Below are positions 16,478 through 24,628 of a stretch of 24,889 bases of DNA, one piece after another. Position 1 is the first letter of the stretch, and each line of letters opens with the position of its first letter. The position numbers and the translations under genes are program-made. Below the pieces are notes generated by a model. That model was not told the origin of the DNA, searched no databases, and saw only the letters and a program-made list of their open reading frames with translations. Source of the stretch: Pseudomonadota bacterium (GTDB lineage: Bacteria; Desulfobacterota; JADFVX01); contig JADFVX010000071.1 in the NCBI GenBank assembly GCA_015222755.1, positions 1 to 24,889 on the forward strand, in the 5' to 3' direction.

Positions 16478-17737
16478 TTATTCATACCTTAGAGCGTCAG
16501 CCGGTGCCATCCGTGAGGCCTGCCAAGCCGGATATATAGTCGCAAGAAGACTTATCAGCACTGCCGTTACCATTATTATTGAGACGTCGGTAAAATTCAC
16601 ATGTGAGGGCAAACGGTCAAGGTAATATATATCGGGCGAAAGCACCTTAAATCCAAAGGCCTTTTCCACCGCACTGACGACCTCCTCCAGATTTAAAGCC
16701 AGGAGCACTCCCGATATGCCGCCTAAGAGGGTTCCAAGAACCCCTATGACCATCCCCTCAATAAGAAATATTTTGAGTATCCCGCCGGATGTAGCACCCA
16801 TGGACTTAAGTATTGCTATATCCTTGCCCTTCTCCATCACAACCATTATCAAGGTACTGATAATATTGAAAGACGCAACAAGTATTATCAACATGAGGAT
16901 AATAAACATGACCGTCTTTTCCAGTTTGAGCGCACTGAAGATATTACGGTTCATCTCCATCCAGTCCCTTACGAAATAGCCAAAGCCGAGTTTCTCTCTT
17001 AACTGTGCCGCCGTTTCATCAGCCTGAAAAAAGTCCATCATACGTATTTCAACACCGGTCACACGGTCACCCATATTGAAAAAGATCTGAGCCTCTTTCA
17101 GACTTATGTAGGCAAGAGATGTATCATACTCGTACATACCGGAATCAAATATACCTACTATCCTGAACTTCTTCATCCTCGGAACCATACCCATAGGGGT
17201 CATATTTCCAAGAGGTGAAACTATGTTAAGATCCTCGCCATAAAAGACACCAAGCATGGAAGAAAGTTCCTTCCCTATGACTATACCTGGCGGTACTCCA
17301 TCCTCCTTTTTGAGAAGATCATCCAGTGAACCTTCTCGCATATTCTCGGCAAGCTTGGTCACCTTTCCTTCTCTGCCTGGATCTATACCACGCACTACCA
17401 CACCTGAAACGTTCTGCTCGGAGGTGAGCATAACCTGGGAATATATAAAAGGCGTGACCGCCTCAACCTGAGGATGATCCTTCACTTTTTTTACAACCGA
17501 TTCGAAATCGTCCATGCCCTTACTGTATTGCGTTATAACTATATGCGAATTGGTTCCCAGTATCTTGTCCCTGAGATCCTCCTGGAAGCCGGTCATAACA
17601 GCCAGTACGACAATAAGCGCCATCACACCAACCGTTATACCTGCGATAGATATTAAGGTGATGATAGATATAAAGCTCTGTTTTCTTTTAGCCTTGAGAT
17701 ATCTCAGGCCTACAAAGACTTCATAGGGAAGAGCCAT
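16478..17737 (-). CDS. lolC: lipoprotein-releasing ABC transporter permease (LolC/LolE/LolF type)
   Basis: 419 aa. Layout of the MacB/FtsX-type permease. An N-terminal membrane helix (about 20-50, FISIITLISIAGITVGVMAL) with the typical preceding YEVFVGLRYLKAKRKQSF is followed by a large periplasmic domain (about 51-270). Three C-terminal helices complete it (about 271-300, 315-345, 378-405; for example MFIILMLIILVASFNIISTL). The C-terminal tail ASRMAPADALRYE is the family end signature. Only one permease gene is present, so the transporter may be a homodimer with LolD2 (LolF-type) rather than the LolC-LolE heterodimer of enteric bacteria. Its ATG overlaps the lysS stop by one base (TAATG) and has GAGGAG 10 nt upstream. 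Confidence 0.93.
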   Translation of the reverse strand: MALPYEVFVGLRYLKAKRKQSFISIITLISIAGITVGVMALIVVLAVMTGFQEDLRDKILGTNSHIVITQYSKGMDDFESVVKKVKDHPQVEAVTPFIYSQVMLTSEQNVSGVVVRGIDPGREGKVTKLAENMREGSLDDLLKKEDGVPPGIVIGKELSSMLGVFYGEDLNIVSPLGNMTPMGMVPRMKKFRIVGIFDSGMYEYDTSLAYISLKEAQIFFNMGDRVTGVEIRMMDFFQADETAAQLREKLGFGYFVRDWMEMNRNIFSALKLEKTVMFIILMLIILVASFNIISTLIMVVMEKGKDIAILKSMGATSGGILKIFLIEGMVIGVLGTLLGGISGVLLALNLEEVVSAVEKAFGFKVLSPDIYYLDRLPSHVNFTDVSIIMVTAVLISLLATIYPAWQASRMAPADALRYE

Positions 17738-19254
17738 TAGTGTTTTTTCTCCTCATCAGTAATTGTTTTACGCCCTTCTTCGGGCCTCATGTGGGGGAAG
17801 AAAAGCACATCACGGATAGATGCCGAGTTAGTGAGAAGCATCACCAGGCGGTCGATCCCGAGACCCGCCCCTGCGGTGGGAGGCATGCCATACTCCAGTG
17901 CGCGGATATAGTCTTCATCCATAAAGTGGGCCTCTTCATCGCCGGCATCCTTCTCGGCAACCTGGAGATTGAACCTCTCCTTCTGGTCAATGGGATCATT
18001 GAGCTCAGAGAAGGCATTGGCCATCTCTCGCCCTGTAATAAAGAGTTCAAAGCGGTCAACGATGTCAGGGTTGTCATCATTTTTCCTTGAAAGGGGGGAT
18101 ACCTCTGTGGGGTACTGCGTAATGAAGGTAGGCTGTATGAGCTTATGCTCCGCAACTTCATCGAATATCTCTGTCAGTATCTTCCCAAGCCCCCAGCGTT
18201 CTTCAGGCTCAAGCCCTATCTTCTTTGCATAGTCAAAGGCCTTTTTCCTGTCGGAAAGGACGGACTCACTGGCATCGGAATGCTTGAGTATGGCCTCCTT
18301 TACAGTCATGCGTGTCCATTTTGGAGAAAGGTCTATCGTCTCCCCCTGATATTCCACCTTGCAGCTTCCATTTATTTCCATAGCGGCACGGGAGACCATA
18401 TCTTCGATTATATCCATGAGGTCGTCATAGGTGGCATAGGCCTGGTAAAACTCCAGCATGGTAAATTCAGGGTTGTGCTGCTGAGATATACCCTCGTTAC
18501 GAAAGTTGCGGTTGATCTCAAAGACCCTCTCTATACCGCCTACTACGAGGCGTTTCAGGTAGAGTTCCGGGGCGATACGAAGATAAAGATCCATACCGAG
18601 TGCATTATGATGGGTCACAAAGGGTTTTGCAGTTGCACCGCCCGGAATGGGCTGCATCATGGGGGTCTCTACCTCAAGATAGTCCCGTTCGATGAGGCAG
18701 TCGCGGACCACATTTATAAAGCGGCTCCTCTTCTTGAAGAGTTCCTTCACACCGGGATTTACGATAAGGTCTACATATCTCTGGCGATAACGAGTCTCCT
18801 GATCTGTCAGACCATGCCACTTCTCAGGAAGTGGCCTCAGGGATTTAACAAGGAGCCTTAGCTCTGCCGCCTCGATAGACAGCTCTCCAACATTTGTCTT
18901 GAAGATCCGGCCGGTGATACCGATAAAATCACCTATGTCATATTTTTTAAAGCGGCTGTATGCCTCCTCACCTATGAGGTCACGCTTTACAAATACCTGT
19001 AGCCTTCCCTTCCTGTCCATGATATGGACGAATGAGGCCTTACCCATAACGCGCTTGGACATAATACGTCCGGCAAGGGAAAAACTCTCTGTTACAGAGG
19101 TAAGAGCCTCTTTATCAAGCTCGGTAAAACGTGACACCAGCTCAGCGCTAAGCGTATCTGGCCTGAAGTCGTTGGGATAGGGGTTGATACCCTCATCTTT
19201 CAAACTCTCCAGCTTCTGCCTTCTCTGGGCTATCAATTCGTTTGTATCTTCCAT
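17737..19254 (-). CDS. lysS: lysyl-tRNA synthetase, class II
   Basis: 505 aa, the usual length. It charges tRNA-Lys in the cytoplasm. The N-terminal OB-fold anticodon-binding domain (about 60-150; SLAGRIMSKRVMGKASF) is followed by the class II catalytic core. Motif 1 is near FINVVRDCLIERDYLEVETP, motif 2 near VFEINRNFRNEGISQQHNPE, then FTMLEFYQAYATYDDLM, and motif 3 GAGLGIDRLVMLLTNS near the C terminus. It is the first gene of a unit otherwise devoted to the envelope, an arrangement (lysS followed by lolC/E and lolD) seen in deltaproteobacteria. AGGAAG lies about 11 nt before the ATG, and a candidate promoter lies 39-68 nt upstream. Confidence 0.98.
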   Translation of the reverse strand: MEDTNELIAQRRQKLESLKDEGINPYPNDFRPDTLSAELVSRFTELDKEALTSVTESFSLAGRIMSKRVMGKASFVHIMDRKGRLQVFVKRDLIGEEAYSRFKKYDIGDFIGITGRIFKTNVGELSIEAAELRLLVKSLRPLPEKWHGLTDQETRYRQRYVDLIVNPGVKELFKKRSRFINVVRDCLIERDYLEVETPMMQPIPGGATAKPFVTHHNALGMDLYLRIAPELYLKRLVVGGIERVFEINRNFRNEGISQQHNPEFTMLEFYQAYATYDDLMDIIEDMVSRAAMEINGSCKVEYQGETIDLSPKWTRMTVKEAILKHSDASESVLSDRKKAFDYAKKIGLEPEERWGLGKILTEIFDEVAEHKLIQPTFITQYPTEVSPLSRKNDDNPDIVDRFELFITGREMANAFSELNDPIDQKERFNLQVAEKDAGDEEAHFMDEDYIRALEYGMPPTAGAGLGIDRLVMLLTNSASIRDVLFFPHMRPEEGRKTITDEEKKH

Positions 19255-19292
19255 CTCTCGCCTGCTTCCTGTGGTTTATTTCAAAACATGGA

Positions 19293-19322
19293 ACTATATC
19301 CCAGAAACCCCTGCCCAGTCAA
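19293..19322 (-). promoter_or_regulatory. candidate promoter of the lysS-lpxB operon
   Basis: On the minus strand TTGACT (19317-19322, one mismatch) is followed after 18 nt by TATAGT (19293-19298, one mismatch). Transcription would begin about 30 nt before the lysS ATG. No other comparable promoter is visible between the upstream terminator and lysS. It would serve up to 13 genes whose gaps never exceed 33 nt. Confidence 0.55.
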
Positions 19323-19619
19323 GGTAAATGCCACGAAATAAAAGAGAAAAACGGCTTTACTGCTATTCATTCCGGGCAAAGATTAGATGGCGTCATAAAA
19401 GGGAAAAAATAAAAAATCCTCACTCAAGATACTGGATTTTGATTGAGCCTGAAGGAAGATTTTCCCCTCTCTCTAAATCTTCTCCTGGCCCATTTCTTCT
19501 TCACAAGTCAACCGGGCCCTGTTGTTTGGAGGATTTTCTTCTCATTAATGCTTTCATTATCTGGACCAGTAGATAAAATACAAAGGTCAGGCCAAAAGAA
19601 TGTAGCAGATGAATGCCTT

Positions 19620-19657
19620 GAGACAGAAAAGCCCCAAGGCCATTTAGGCCCTGGGGC
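19620..19657 (-). terminator. intrinsic terminator after the lipoprotein array
   Basis: Arms GCCCCAAGGCC (19631-19641) and GGCCCTGGGGC (19647-19657) surround a 5-nt loop. In minus-strand RNA all 11 pairs form, one as G-U; in plus-strand RNA the same position is a mismatch. That favours the minus strand. The 3' tail UUUUCUGUCUC is only a weak U tract. It lies 144 nt below the stop of the last array gene and probably separates the array from lysS. Confidence 0.6.
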
Positions 19658-19716
19658 AGGTGATAATTAGATAATTATCTGAAAAGTGGCCCTTATCCCC
19701 CTATTTTATTCTGCGT

Positions 19717-19794
19717 AATGGCAACCCAGGCAAGCCAGACAGCAGGATGGCACAGGCCTTTGATGTTTATTCAGGTTTTTCTGCCAAAACCATT
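19717..19794 (-). ncRNA. possible structured RNA, loosely c-di-GMP-I (GEMM) riboswitch-like
   Basis: Closed by AATGG (19717-19721) and CCATT (19790-19794). An internal hairpin has stems AGGC/GCCT (19728-31 with 19756-59) and GCCA/TGGC (19734-37 with 19748-51). Read on the minus strand, the order of short blocks (AAAAACC, then CAAAGGCC, then CTGGGTTGCC) recalls the c-di-GMP-I aptamer. The strongly conserved CGCAAAG core is altered and the GNRA hairpin is not clear. A hairpin terminator follows 60 nt downstream. This could equally be a 3' UTR fold or a decayed element. Confidence 0.2.
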
Positions 19795-19800
19795 AAAAAG

Positions 19801-20976
19801 CTAGTATATATCGGAAATAGTTTTCAGGCGTTCAATAACCTGAAACTCGTCGCAGCCCTTGCAGGCGATAGATTCCGACATGACCAGTACGTCATCAAAA
19901 ACGTTGCTGATGTTCAGGGTCAAAAGGTAACCCGATGGGTTCTTTACCACGTTCGCACTCGCCACCAGCTCCGATTTAAATGAGTTCCCTATATCCTGCA
20001 TACACACCGTGTCATCACACTGCTCTCCCGCCTTCGCCTCAGCTGTCACTTTGGCGTATACCTCCCGCACCTTGTCGGCAACTCGCTTGCCGTAATAAAC
20101 CTTGTAAGAGCTTGAAAGGCTAGATGCTACAGCTGACTCCATAGTAAGGCGATTCACAGCTGCAACACCGTTTGCCCGTAAAGGCATCAAAACGAGTGAA
20201 TTTTTGGCCACAGCCTTTTCCAGATCCAAAGAAGCCTTATCTTGAGTAAGCCGCTTTTGAAGACGCCTCTTCGCCTCTGCAAGTCGTTTGCTCCGTTTGT
20301 ATGAAGCAACCACCTTCTGCATTTCCAAGCCTTTAAGAGTTTCGACTATGCTGTTCACAACAGATGTGCGCAAAAACCGACGTCTTGTAGCCGCTTCAGG
20401 GGACTGCGAAGACATTCCCATTCCAAACATGGTGGTAACCCTGGGTATGTCTGATTTCCCGGGAATGGGGATCAAGCCAAGAGGGCTGGACAGCGTCCAC
20501 CACCCCTTCGACTCCTGCCTGAACTCAGAGGCTTTTTCTATAAGTAGCTCATTTCCCTGTCCCCGGACTTTAATGTTCAATTCGACGTCAGTCTCCATAG
20601 TCCTGATAAAAGGTAAAATATACAAACTTGCAAGTGACCAAGTGAACGATTTCCTCCAACTGTCGCGGAGGTTAATGTCTATCTCAAGATCAATGGGTAT
20701 GGCATCACCTCCTCTAGCAAAGTGCCCGGGATAGGCCTTTTGGGCCTCCTCCATGATCAGTTTCCTGCGTAAGGCCTCCCTGTACGGACCATCTATGGGG
20801 GGGGCGTACTTATTTTGTGCAGTTGAGATTTCGACTGTTTTAATATTGAATTTGACACCTTCAGCCGTCTGAAAATCCTGTTTTTTTATAGTGCTGGCGT
20901 AGCGGGTAGATAAACAGCCTGTAATAAAGGGCGCTAAGAGAAGGCCCAGAAGAAGAAATCTCATAAATCTACTCAT
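19801..20976 (-). CDS. array lipoprotein copy 1 (unknown family, CsgG/TolB-N-like C-terminal domain)
   Basis: 391 aa from ATG with AAGGAGT upstream. A lipoprotein signal (LLLAPFITGC, acylated Cys21) is followed by Leu, so the E. coli Asp+2 retention rule is not met and an outer-membrane location is likely. The conserved N-terminal part runs to KFNIKTVEI (about 22-50). A diverged middle (about 52-255) contains AYPGHFARGGDAIPIDLEI, a hydrophobic patch SLASLYILPF, the array-wide SPLGLIPIPGKSDIP (164-178), and a basic helix (SYKRSKRLAEAKRRLQKRL). The conserved C-terminal domain (261-391) has LVLMPLRANGVAA, CDDTVCMQDIG (Cys320, Cys325) and CKGCDEFQVIERL (Cys372, Cys375). Its alternating strand pattern and DDxxCxxxIG motif resemble the CsgG/TolB-N-like modules of deltaproteobacterial lipoproteins; that is an inference by eye. 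It is the most diverged full copy at the lipobox and the last gene before the terminator. Confidence 0.75.
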   Translation of the reverse strand: MSRFMRFLLLGLLLAPFITGCLSTRYASTIKKQDFQTAEGVKFNIKTVEISTAQNKYAPPIDGPYREALRRKLIMEEAQKAYPGHFARGGDAIPIDLEIDINLRDSWRKSFTWSLASLYILPFIRTMETDVELNIKVRGQGNELLIEKASEFRQESKGWWTLSSPLGLIPIPGKSDIPRVTTMFGMGMSSQSPEAATRRRFLRTSVVNSIVETLKGLEMQKVVASYKRSKRLAEAKRRLQKRLTQDKASLDLEKAVAKNSLVLMPLRANGVAAVNRLTMESAVASSLSSSYKVYYGKRVADKVREVYAKVTAEAKAGEQCDDTVCMQDIGNSFKSELVASANVVKNPSGYLLTLNISNVFDDVLVMSESIACKGCDEFQVIERLKTISDIY

Positions 20977-21019
20977 GCTAAACTCCTTATAAATTGAACT
21001 TTAAATACATGTTATTAAA

Positions 21020-22174
21020 TCAGTACACCTTTGAAATAGTTTTCAGGCGTTCAACAACCTGAAACTCATCGCAGCCCTTGCAGGGGATGGATTCCGACAT
21101 GACCACCACGTCATCAAATACGTTGGTGACATTGAGGGTCAAGATGTAGCCCGTCGCATTCTTTAGCACATTTGCGCTTGCCACAAGTTCCGATTGAAAT
21201 GAAATACCGATATCCTGCAAGCACATTGTATCGTCACATTCTTCACCCGCTTTCGCCTCAGCTGTCGCCCTGGTATATATATCTCTAACCTTGTCGGCAA
21301 CCCGCTTACCAAAATAGACCTTGTAGCTCTTTGAAAGGCCGGAAGCAAGGGCAGACTCCATGGCAGGACGGTTTGCAGCTGCAACTCCACTGGTCCGAAG
21401 TGGCATCAAAACTAGTGGCTGCTTGGTCTCTGCCTCTTTCATAGCCAAAGCGGATTCACCTTGAAGAAGCCGTTTTTCAAAGCGTTTGTTTGCATTAGTA
21501 CGACGTTTGCTCCGTTTAAATGAGGAGACCATCTTGCGCATATCTGAGTCCTTAAGGATTTTGACTACGCCGTTCACAATCGACCTGCGCAAAAACTGAT
21601 TTTCTGCATTCGTTTTGCCAGGTTCCGCAACCCCCGTAAGCTTGGGTATATCTGATTTGCCGGGAATGGGGATAAGCCCAAGAGGAGTGAAAACAGTAAA
21701 CCAGTTCGTCGTCTCCTGTCTGAACTTGGAAGATTTCCTAAGAAGCAGATTGTTACGCTGCCCCTGGATTTTAACATTCAACTCAACTTCATTTTTCAAA
21801 GTTCCAATTATAGGTATAGTAAAGAGAGTTGCACCTGACATCTTTAACTGTTTCGAGAAATTGTCAGAGGAATCAATCTTTATCTCAAGGTCAATAGCTA
21901 CGGCATCTCCTTCTGTCGCAAAGTGCCCTGGATAGGCCTTTTTTGCCTCCCTCATGATCCGTCGCCTGGAAAGAGCCTGTTTGTATTGCTGCTCTACAAA
22001 ACCGTCCTCACCTCCTGCAATTGTGACTTTGATATTTTTGATGTTAAACTTGACCTCTTTAGCCGTCTGAAAGTCCTGATTTTTTATAGTACTAGTGAAG
22101 CGGGAAGACCCACAGCCGCCAATAAGGGGCGCTAAAAGAAGACCCAAAAGAAGAAACTTCATAAATCTATTCAT
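21020..22174 (-). CDS. array lipoprotein copy 2
   Basis: 384 aa, paralogue of the neighbouring copies. ATG follows AAGGAG with a 7-nt spacer. Lipobox LLLAPLIGGC (Cys21), next residue Gly. The N-terminal block RFTSTIKNQDFQTAKEVKF is close to copies 3 and 4. The middle (about 50-245) differs from the others: it has a negatively charged insert near AGGEDGFVEQQ, the hydrophobic patch ATLFTIPIIG, and SPLGLIPIPGKSDIPKL. The C-terminal domain has LVLMPLRTSGVAAANRPAM, ECDDTMCLQDIGISFQ and PCKGCDEFQVVERLKTIS, keeping all four cysteines, and ends SKVY rather than SDIY. It is 43 nt from copy 1. No known complete family recognised; function not assigned. Confidence 0.75.
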   Translation of the reverse strand: MNRFMKFLLLGLLLAPLIGGCGSSRFTSTIKNQDFQTAKEVKFNIKNIKVTIAGGEDGFVEQQYKQALSRRRIMREAKKAYPGHFATEGDAVAIDLEIKIDSSDNFSKQLKMSGATLFTIPIIGTLKNEVELNVKIQGQRNNLLLRKSSKFRQETTNWFTVFTPLGLIPIPGKSDIPKLTGVAEPGKTNAENQFLRRSIVNGVVKILKDSDMRKMVSSFKRSKRRTNANKRFEKRLLQGESALAMKEAETKQPLVLMPLRTSGVAAANRPAMESALASGLSKSYKVYFGKRVADKVRDIYTRATAEAKAGEECDDTMCLQDIGISFQSELVASANVLKNATGYILTLNVTNVFDDVVVMSESIPCKGCDEFQVVERLKTISKVY

Positions 22175-22217
22175 GCAATACTCCTTGCAAATTGAACTTA
22201 AAATATGATTTTGTAAA

Positions 22218-23387
22218 TCAGTATATATCGGAAATAGTTTTCAGGCGTTCAATAACCTGAAACTCGTCGCAGCCCTTGCAGGTGATAGACTCCGACATGA
22301 CCAGTACATCATCAAATACGTTGGTGATATTGAGGGTCAAGATGTAGCCCGTCGGGTTCTTTAGTACATTCGCACTTGCAACCAGCTCTGACTGAAATGA
22401 TATACCGATATCCTGCATGCACATCGTATCATCACACTCTTCACCTGCCTTGGCTTTGGCTGTTGCAGCAGAGTATATCTCCCTGACCTTGTCGGTAACT
22501 CGCTTACCGGAATATACCTTGTAGCTGTTTGAAAGGCTCGAGGCAATGGCAGACTCCATGGCAGGGCGATTAGCAGCTGCAACACCACTGGCCCGCAGGG
22601 GCATCAAGACTAAAGAATTCCTATCCATTGCCTCTTCCATAGCAGCAGAAGATGCTGCACCTTGAAGAAGCCGCTCTTGAAAGAGCGTGTCTGCTTCTGC
22701 AAGACGTTTGCTCTCCTGGTATGAAGCGACCACCTTCTTCATGTCAGAACCTTTAATACCCTTCACTATACCGTCAATAATCGATCTGCGCAAAAACTGA
22801 GCTCCTGGTTTTACATAACCAACCATCCCCCCATCAACTTTCGTAAACTTGGGGATGTCTGATTTGCCGGGAATGGGTATCAAACCAAGAGGGCTGAACA
22901 TAGTTATCCAGTTCTTCGCCTCATGGCTGAAGCCGGAAGATTTTTTAAGAAGCAGTTCATCATCCTCTCCCGTGACCTCAATGTCCAGTTCAACCTCAGT
23001 CTTTATAGTTTTGGTAGAGGGTATAGTATTCAAACTTGCCCATGACACAAAGAACTGTTTCCATGAATTTTCGGAGTAGTTAACCTTTACATCAAGTTCA
23101 AGAGGTATGGCATCAGCTTCTGTAGTAAAATAGTCAGGATATGCAGTCTTTGCCTCCTGCCTAAGCAGTTCCAGGGTCAATTCATTACGATATATGGGTT
23201 TTATGCGCTGGCCTTCCATGGCATTTACTTCAGTTACGACATTGGCTTTCTTGATGTTGAACTTGACCTCTTCACCGGCATTAAAATCCTGTTTTTTTAT
23301 GCTGCTGGTAAAGCGGGTCGACGAACAGCCGGTCAGAAGGGGCGCTAAAAGAAGGCTCAGGATAAGAAATTTCATAAATCTATTCAC
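22218..23387 (-). CDS. array lipoprotein copy 3
   Basis: 389 aa, starts with GTG after AGGGAG. Lipobox LLLAPLLTGC (Cys21), next Ser. The N-terminal block is RFTSSIKKQDFNAGEEVKF. The variable middle (about 50-250) has the AYPDYFTTEADAIPLELDV block, a patch SWASLNTIPS, and SPLGLIPIPGKSDIPKF. The C-terminal domain is very close to copy 1 at protein and DNA level: by hand count about 22 differences over the last 131 residues, and 63 consecutive identical bases at the 3' end. The cysteine pairs ECDDTMCMQDIG and CKGCDEF are intact. It is 43 nt from copy 2, with a conserved TTCAATTT box in the gap. Confidence 0.75.
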   Translation of the reverse strand: MNRFMKFLILSLLLAPLLTGCSSTRFTSSIKKQDFNAGEEVKFNIKKANVVTEVNAMEGQRIKPIYRNELTLELLRQEAKTAYPDYFTTEADAIPLELDVKVNYSENSWKQFFVSWASLNTIPSTKTIKTEVELDIEVTGEDDELLLKKSSGFSHEAKNWITMFSPLGLIPIPGKSDIPKFTKVDGGMVGYVKPGAQFLRRSIIDGIVKGIKGSDMKKVVASYQESKRLAEADTLFQERLLQGAASSAAMEEAMDRNSLVLMPLRASGVAAANRPAMESAIASSLSNSYKVYSGKRVTDKVREIYSAATAKAKAGEECDDTMCMQDIGISFQSELVASANVLKNPTGYILTLNITNVFDDVLVMSESITCKGCDEFQVIERLKTISDIY

Positions 23388-23427
23388 GCTACACTCCCTA
23401 AAAATTGAATTTTAAACACAACCATTA

Positions 23428-24579
23428 TTAATATATATCGGAAATAGTTTTTAGACGTTCAATCACCTGATACTCATCGCAGCCCTTGCAGGGAATAGAC
23501 TCCGACATGACCAGCACATCATCAAATACGTTTGCAACATTCAGGGTTAAAAGGTAGCCAGAGGAATTCTTTATCACGTTCGCACTCGCCACCAGTTCCG
23601 ACTGAAATGATTTACCTATATCCTGCATACACATCGCATCGTCACACTCCTTACCCGCCTCCGTCTTGGCTGTCACCTTGGTGTATATCTCCCTCACCTT
23701 GTCTGCAACCCGCTTACCGGAAAAAACCTTGTAGCGCCTTGAAAGACCTGAGACAAGGGCAGACTCCATGGCAGGGCGATTGGCAGCCGCAACACCATTG
23801 GCCCGCAAAGGCATCAAGACCAGGGGCTGCCTGGCCGCTGCCTTATCAGCCTGAGAAGACTTACCTGTAAGAAGTCGCTCCCCGAGACGTTTTTTCACTT
23901 CGGCAAGACGTTTACTCCGCTTATATGAGGCTAGCAACTTCCGCATATCCGAGTCTTTAAAGTTTTTGACTATGCTGTTCACAATAGACCTTCGCAAAAG
24001 CTGGGCTCTTGCAATACCTACTTTCGGAGATCCCAGTCCTCCCGCAATCTTGGGGATATCTGACTTACCTAGAACGGGTATTCGACCAATAGGACTGAGT
24101 ATAGTAGCCCAGGCATGCTTCTCCTGCCTGAACTTTGATGATTCTATTAGCAGCCGAGCATTACGCTTACCCCTAACTTTAACTTCCACTTTGACATCAT
24201 CCTTCACAGAAGAGGTTGCAGGCAGAATCCCAAGGCTTACAAGTGACATAAGTGCCGTTATCAAGTTATTGGAGCCTTTTGTTTTAATACTTATCTTTAG
24301 CTCCAAAGGTATGGCAATCCCTTCTGTCACAAAGTACTCAGGATATGCCTTCTCCGCCTCCTCCATGAGCAGTTCTCTAGTCAAGTCTGTCCTGAGTGGC
24401 TGCCCTGCCCATAAATTATCTCCAAGGTCAATAGAGACTCTTTCGATATTAAATTTGACCTCTTCAGCCGGCTTAAAATCCTGATTTTTGATGCTACTGG
24501 TAAAGCGTGTCGACGAACAGCCCGTCAGAAGGGGGGCAAGAAGAAGAACCCAGAAAAAAACCTTAATAAATCTATTCAC
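23428..24579 (-). CDS. array lipoprotein copy 4
   Basis: 383 aa from the GTG at 24577-24579, which has AAGGAG 6 nt upstream and aligns with the starts of the other copies. An ATG 14 codons earlier would add an unrelated leader and overlaps the conserved spacer, so I rejected it. The signal is RFIKVFFWVLLLAPLLTGC (Cys21), next Ser. The middle differs most from copies 1-3: the patch is SLVSLGILPA, and the array motif is altered to SPIGRIPVLGKSDIP. The basic helix (SYKRSKRLAEVKKRLGERL) resembles copy 1. The C-terminal domain is intact with ECDDAMCMQDIG and PCKGCDEYQVIERL (Tyr for Phe). It is 40 nt from copy 3. Confidence 0.75.
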   Translation of the reverse strand: MNRFIKVFFWVLLLAPLLTGCSSTRFTSSIKNQDFKPAEEVKFNIERVSIDLGDNLWAGQPLRTDLTRELLMEEAEKAYPEYFVTEGIAIPLELKISIKTKGSNNLITALMSLVSLGILPATSSVKDDVKVEVKVRGKRNARLLIESSKFRQEKHAWATILSPIGRIPVLGKSDIPKIAGGLGSPKVGIARAQLLRRSIVNSIVKNFKDSDMRKLLASYKRSKRLAEVKKRLGERLLTGKSSQADKAAARQPLVLMPLRANGVAAANRPAMESALVSGLSRRYKVFSGKRVADKVREIYTKVTAKTEAGKECDDAMCMQDIGKSFQSELVASANVIKNSSGYLLTLNVANVFDDVLVMSESIPCKGCDEYQVIERLKTISDIY

Positions 24580-24628
24580 ACAACACTCCTTAAATATTGA
24601 ATTTTTTATACACGATATCATTAAATCT

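Larger units (their letters stand above)
19255..19800 (-). other. 546-nt intergenic region between the lipoprotein array and lysS
   Basis: No convincing gene on either strand. Short plus-strand frames here resemble nothing I know and lack ribosome-binding sites. A minus-strand frame open from about 19671 to a TGA at 19501 encodes a hydrophobic stretch (FGLTFVFYLLVQIMKALM) but has no usable start except an internal ATG at 19557, giving 18 residues. It may be a relic. The region holds the lysS promoter, a hairpin terminator at 19631-19657 and a possible structured RNA at 19717-19794. The stretch about 19370-19440 is AT-rich without clear signals. Confidence 0.6.

Noticed and set aside
18145..18861. 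Plus-strand open frame of 238 codons
   Set aside because: Antisense to conserved lysS motifs; the predicted protein resembles nothing and reflects codon bias of lysS.
19328..19670. Two short plus-strand frames in the gap before lysS
   Set aside because: No recognisable motif or ribosome-binding site, and they run over the lysS promoter or the terminator hairpin.
19501..19671. Minus-strand open frame with a hydrophobic segment ending at a TGA
   Set aside because: No ATG, GTG or TTG start before an internal ATG that leaves 18 residues, and the upstream hairpin is inside it. The frame stays open past the TGA for about 28 codons, but there is no selenocysteine context I can identify.
24580..24621. 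Extended N terminus for array copy 4 (ATG at 24621)
   Set aside because: The extra 14 residues match no other copy and lie in the conserved spacer; the GTG at 24579 has the shared AAGGAG site and aligns with the other signal peptides.
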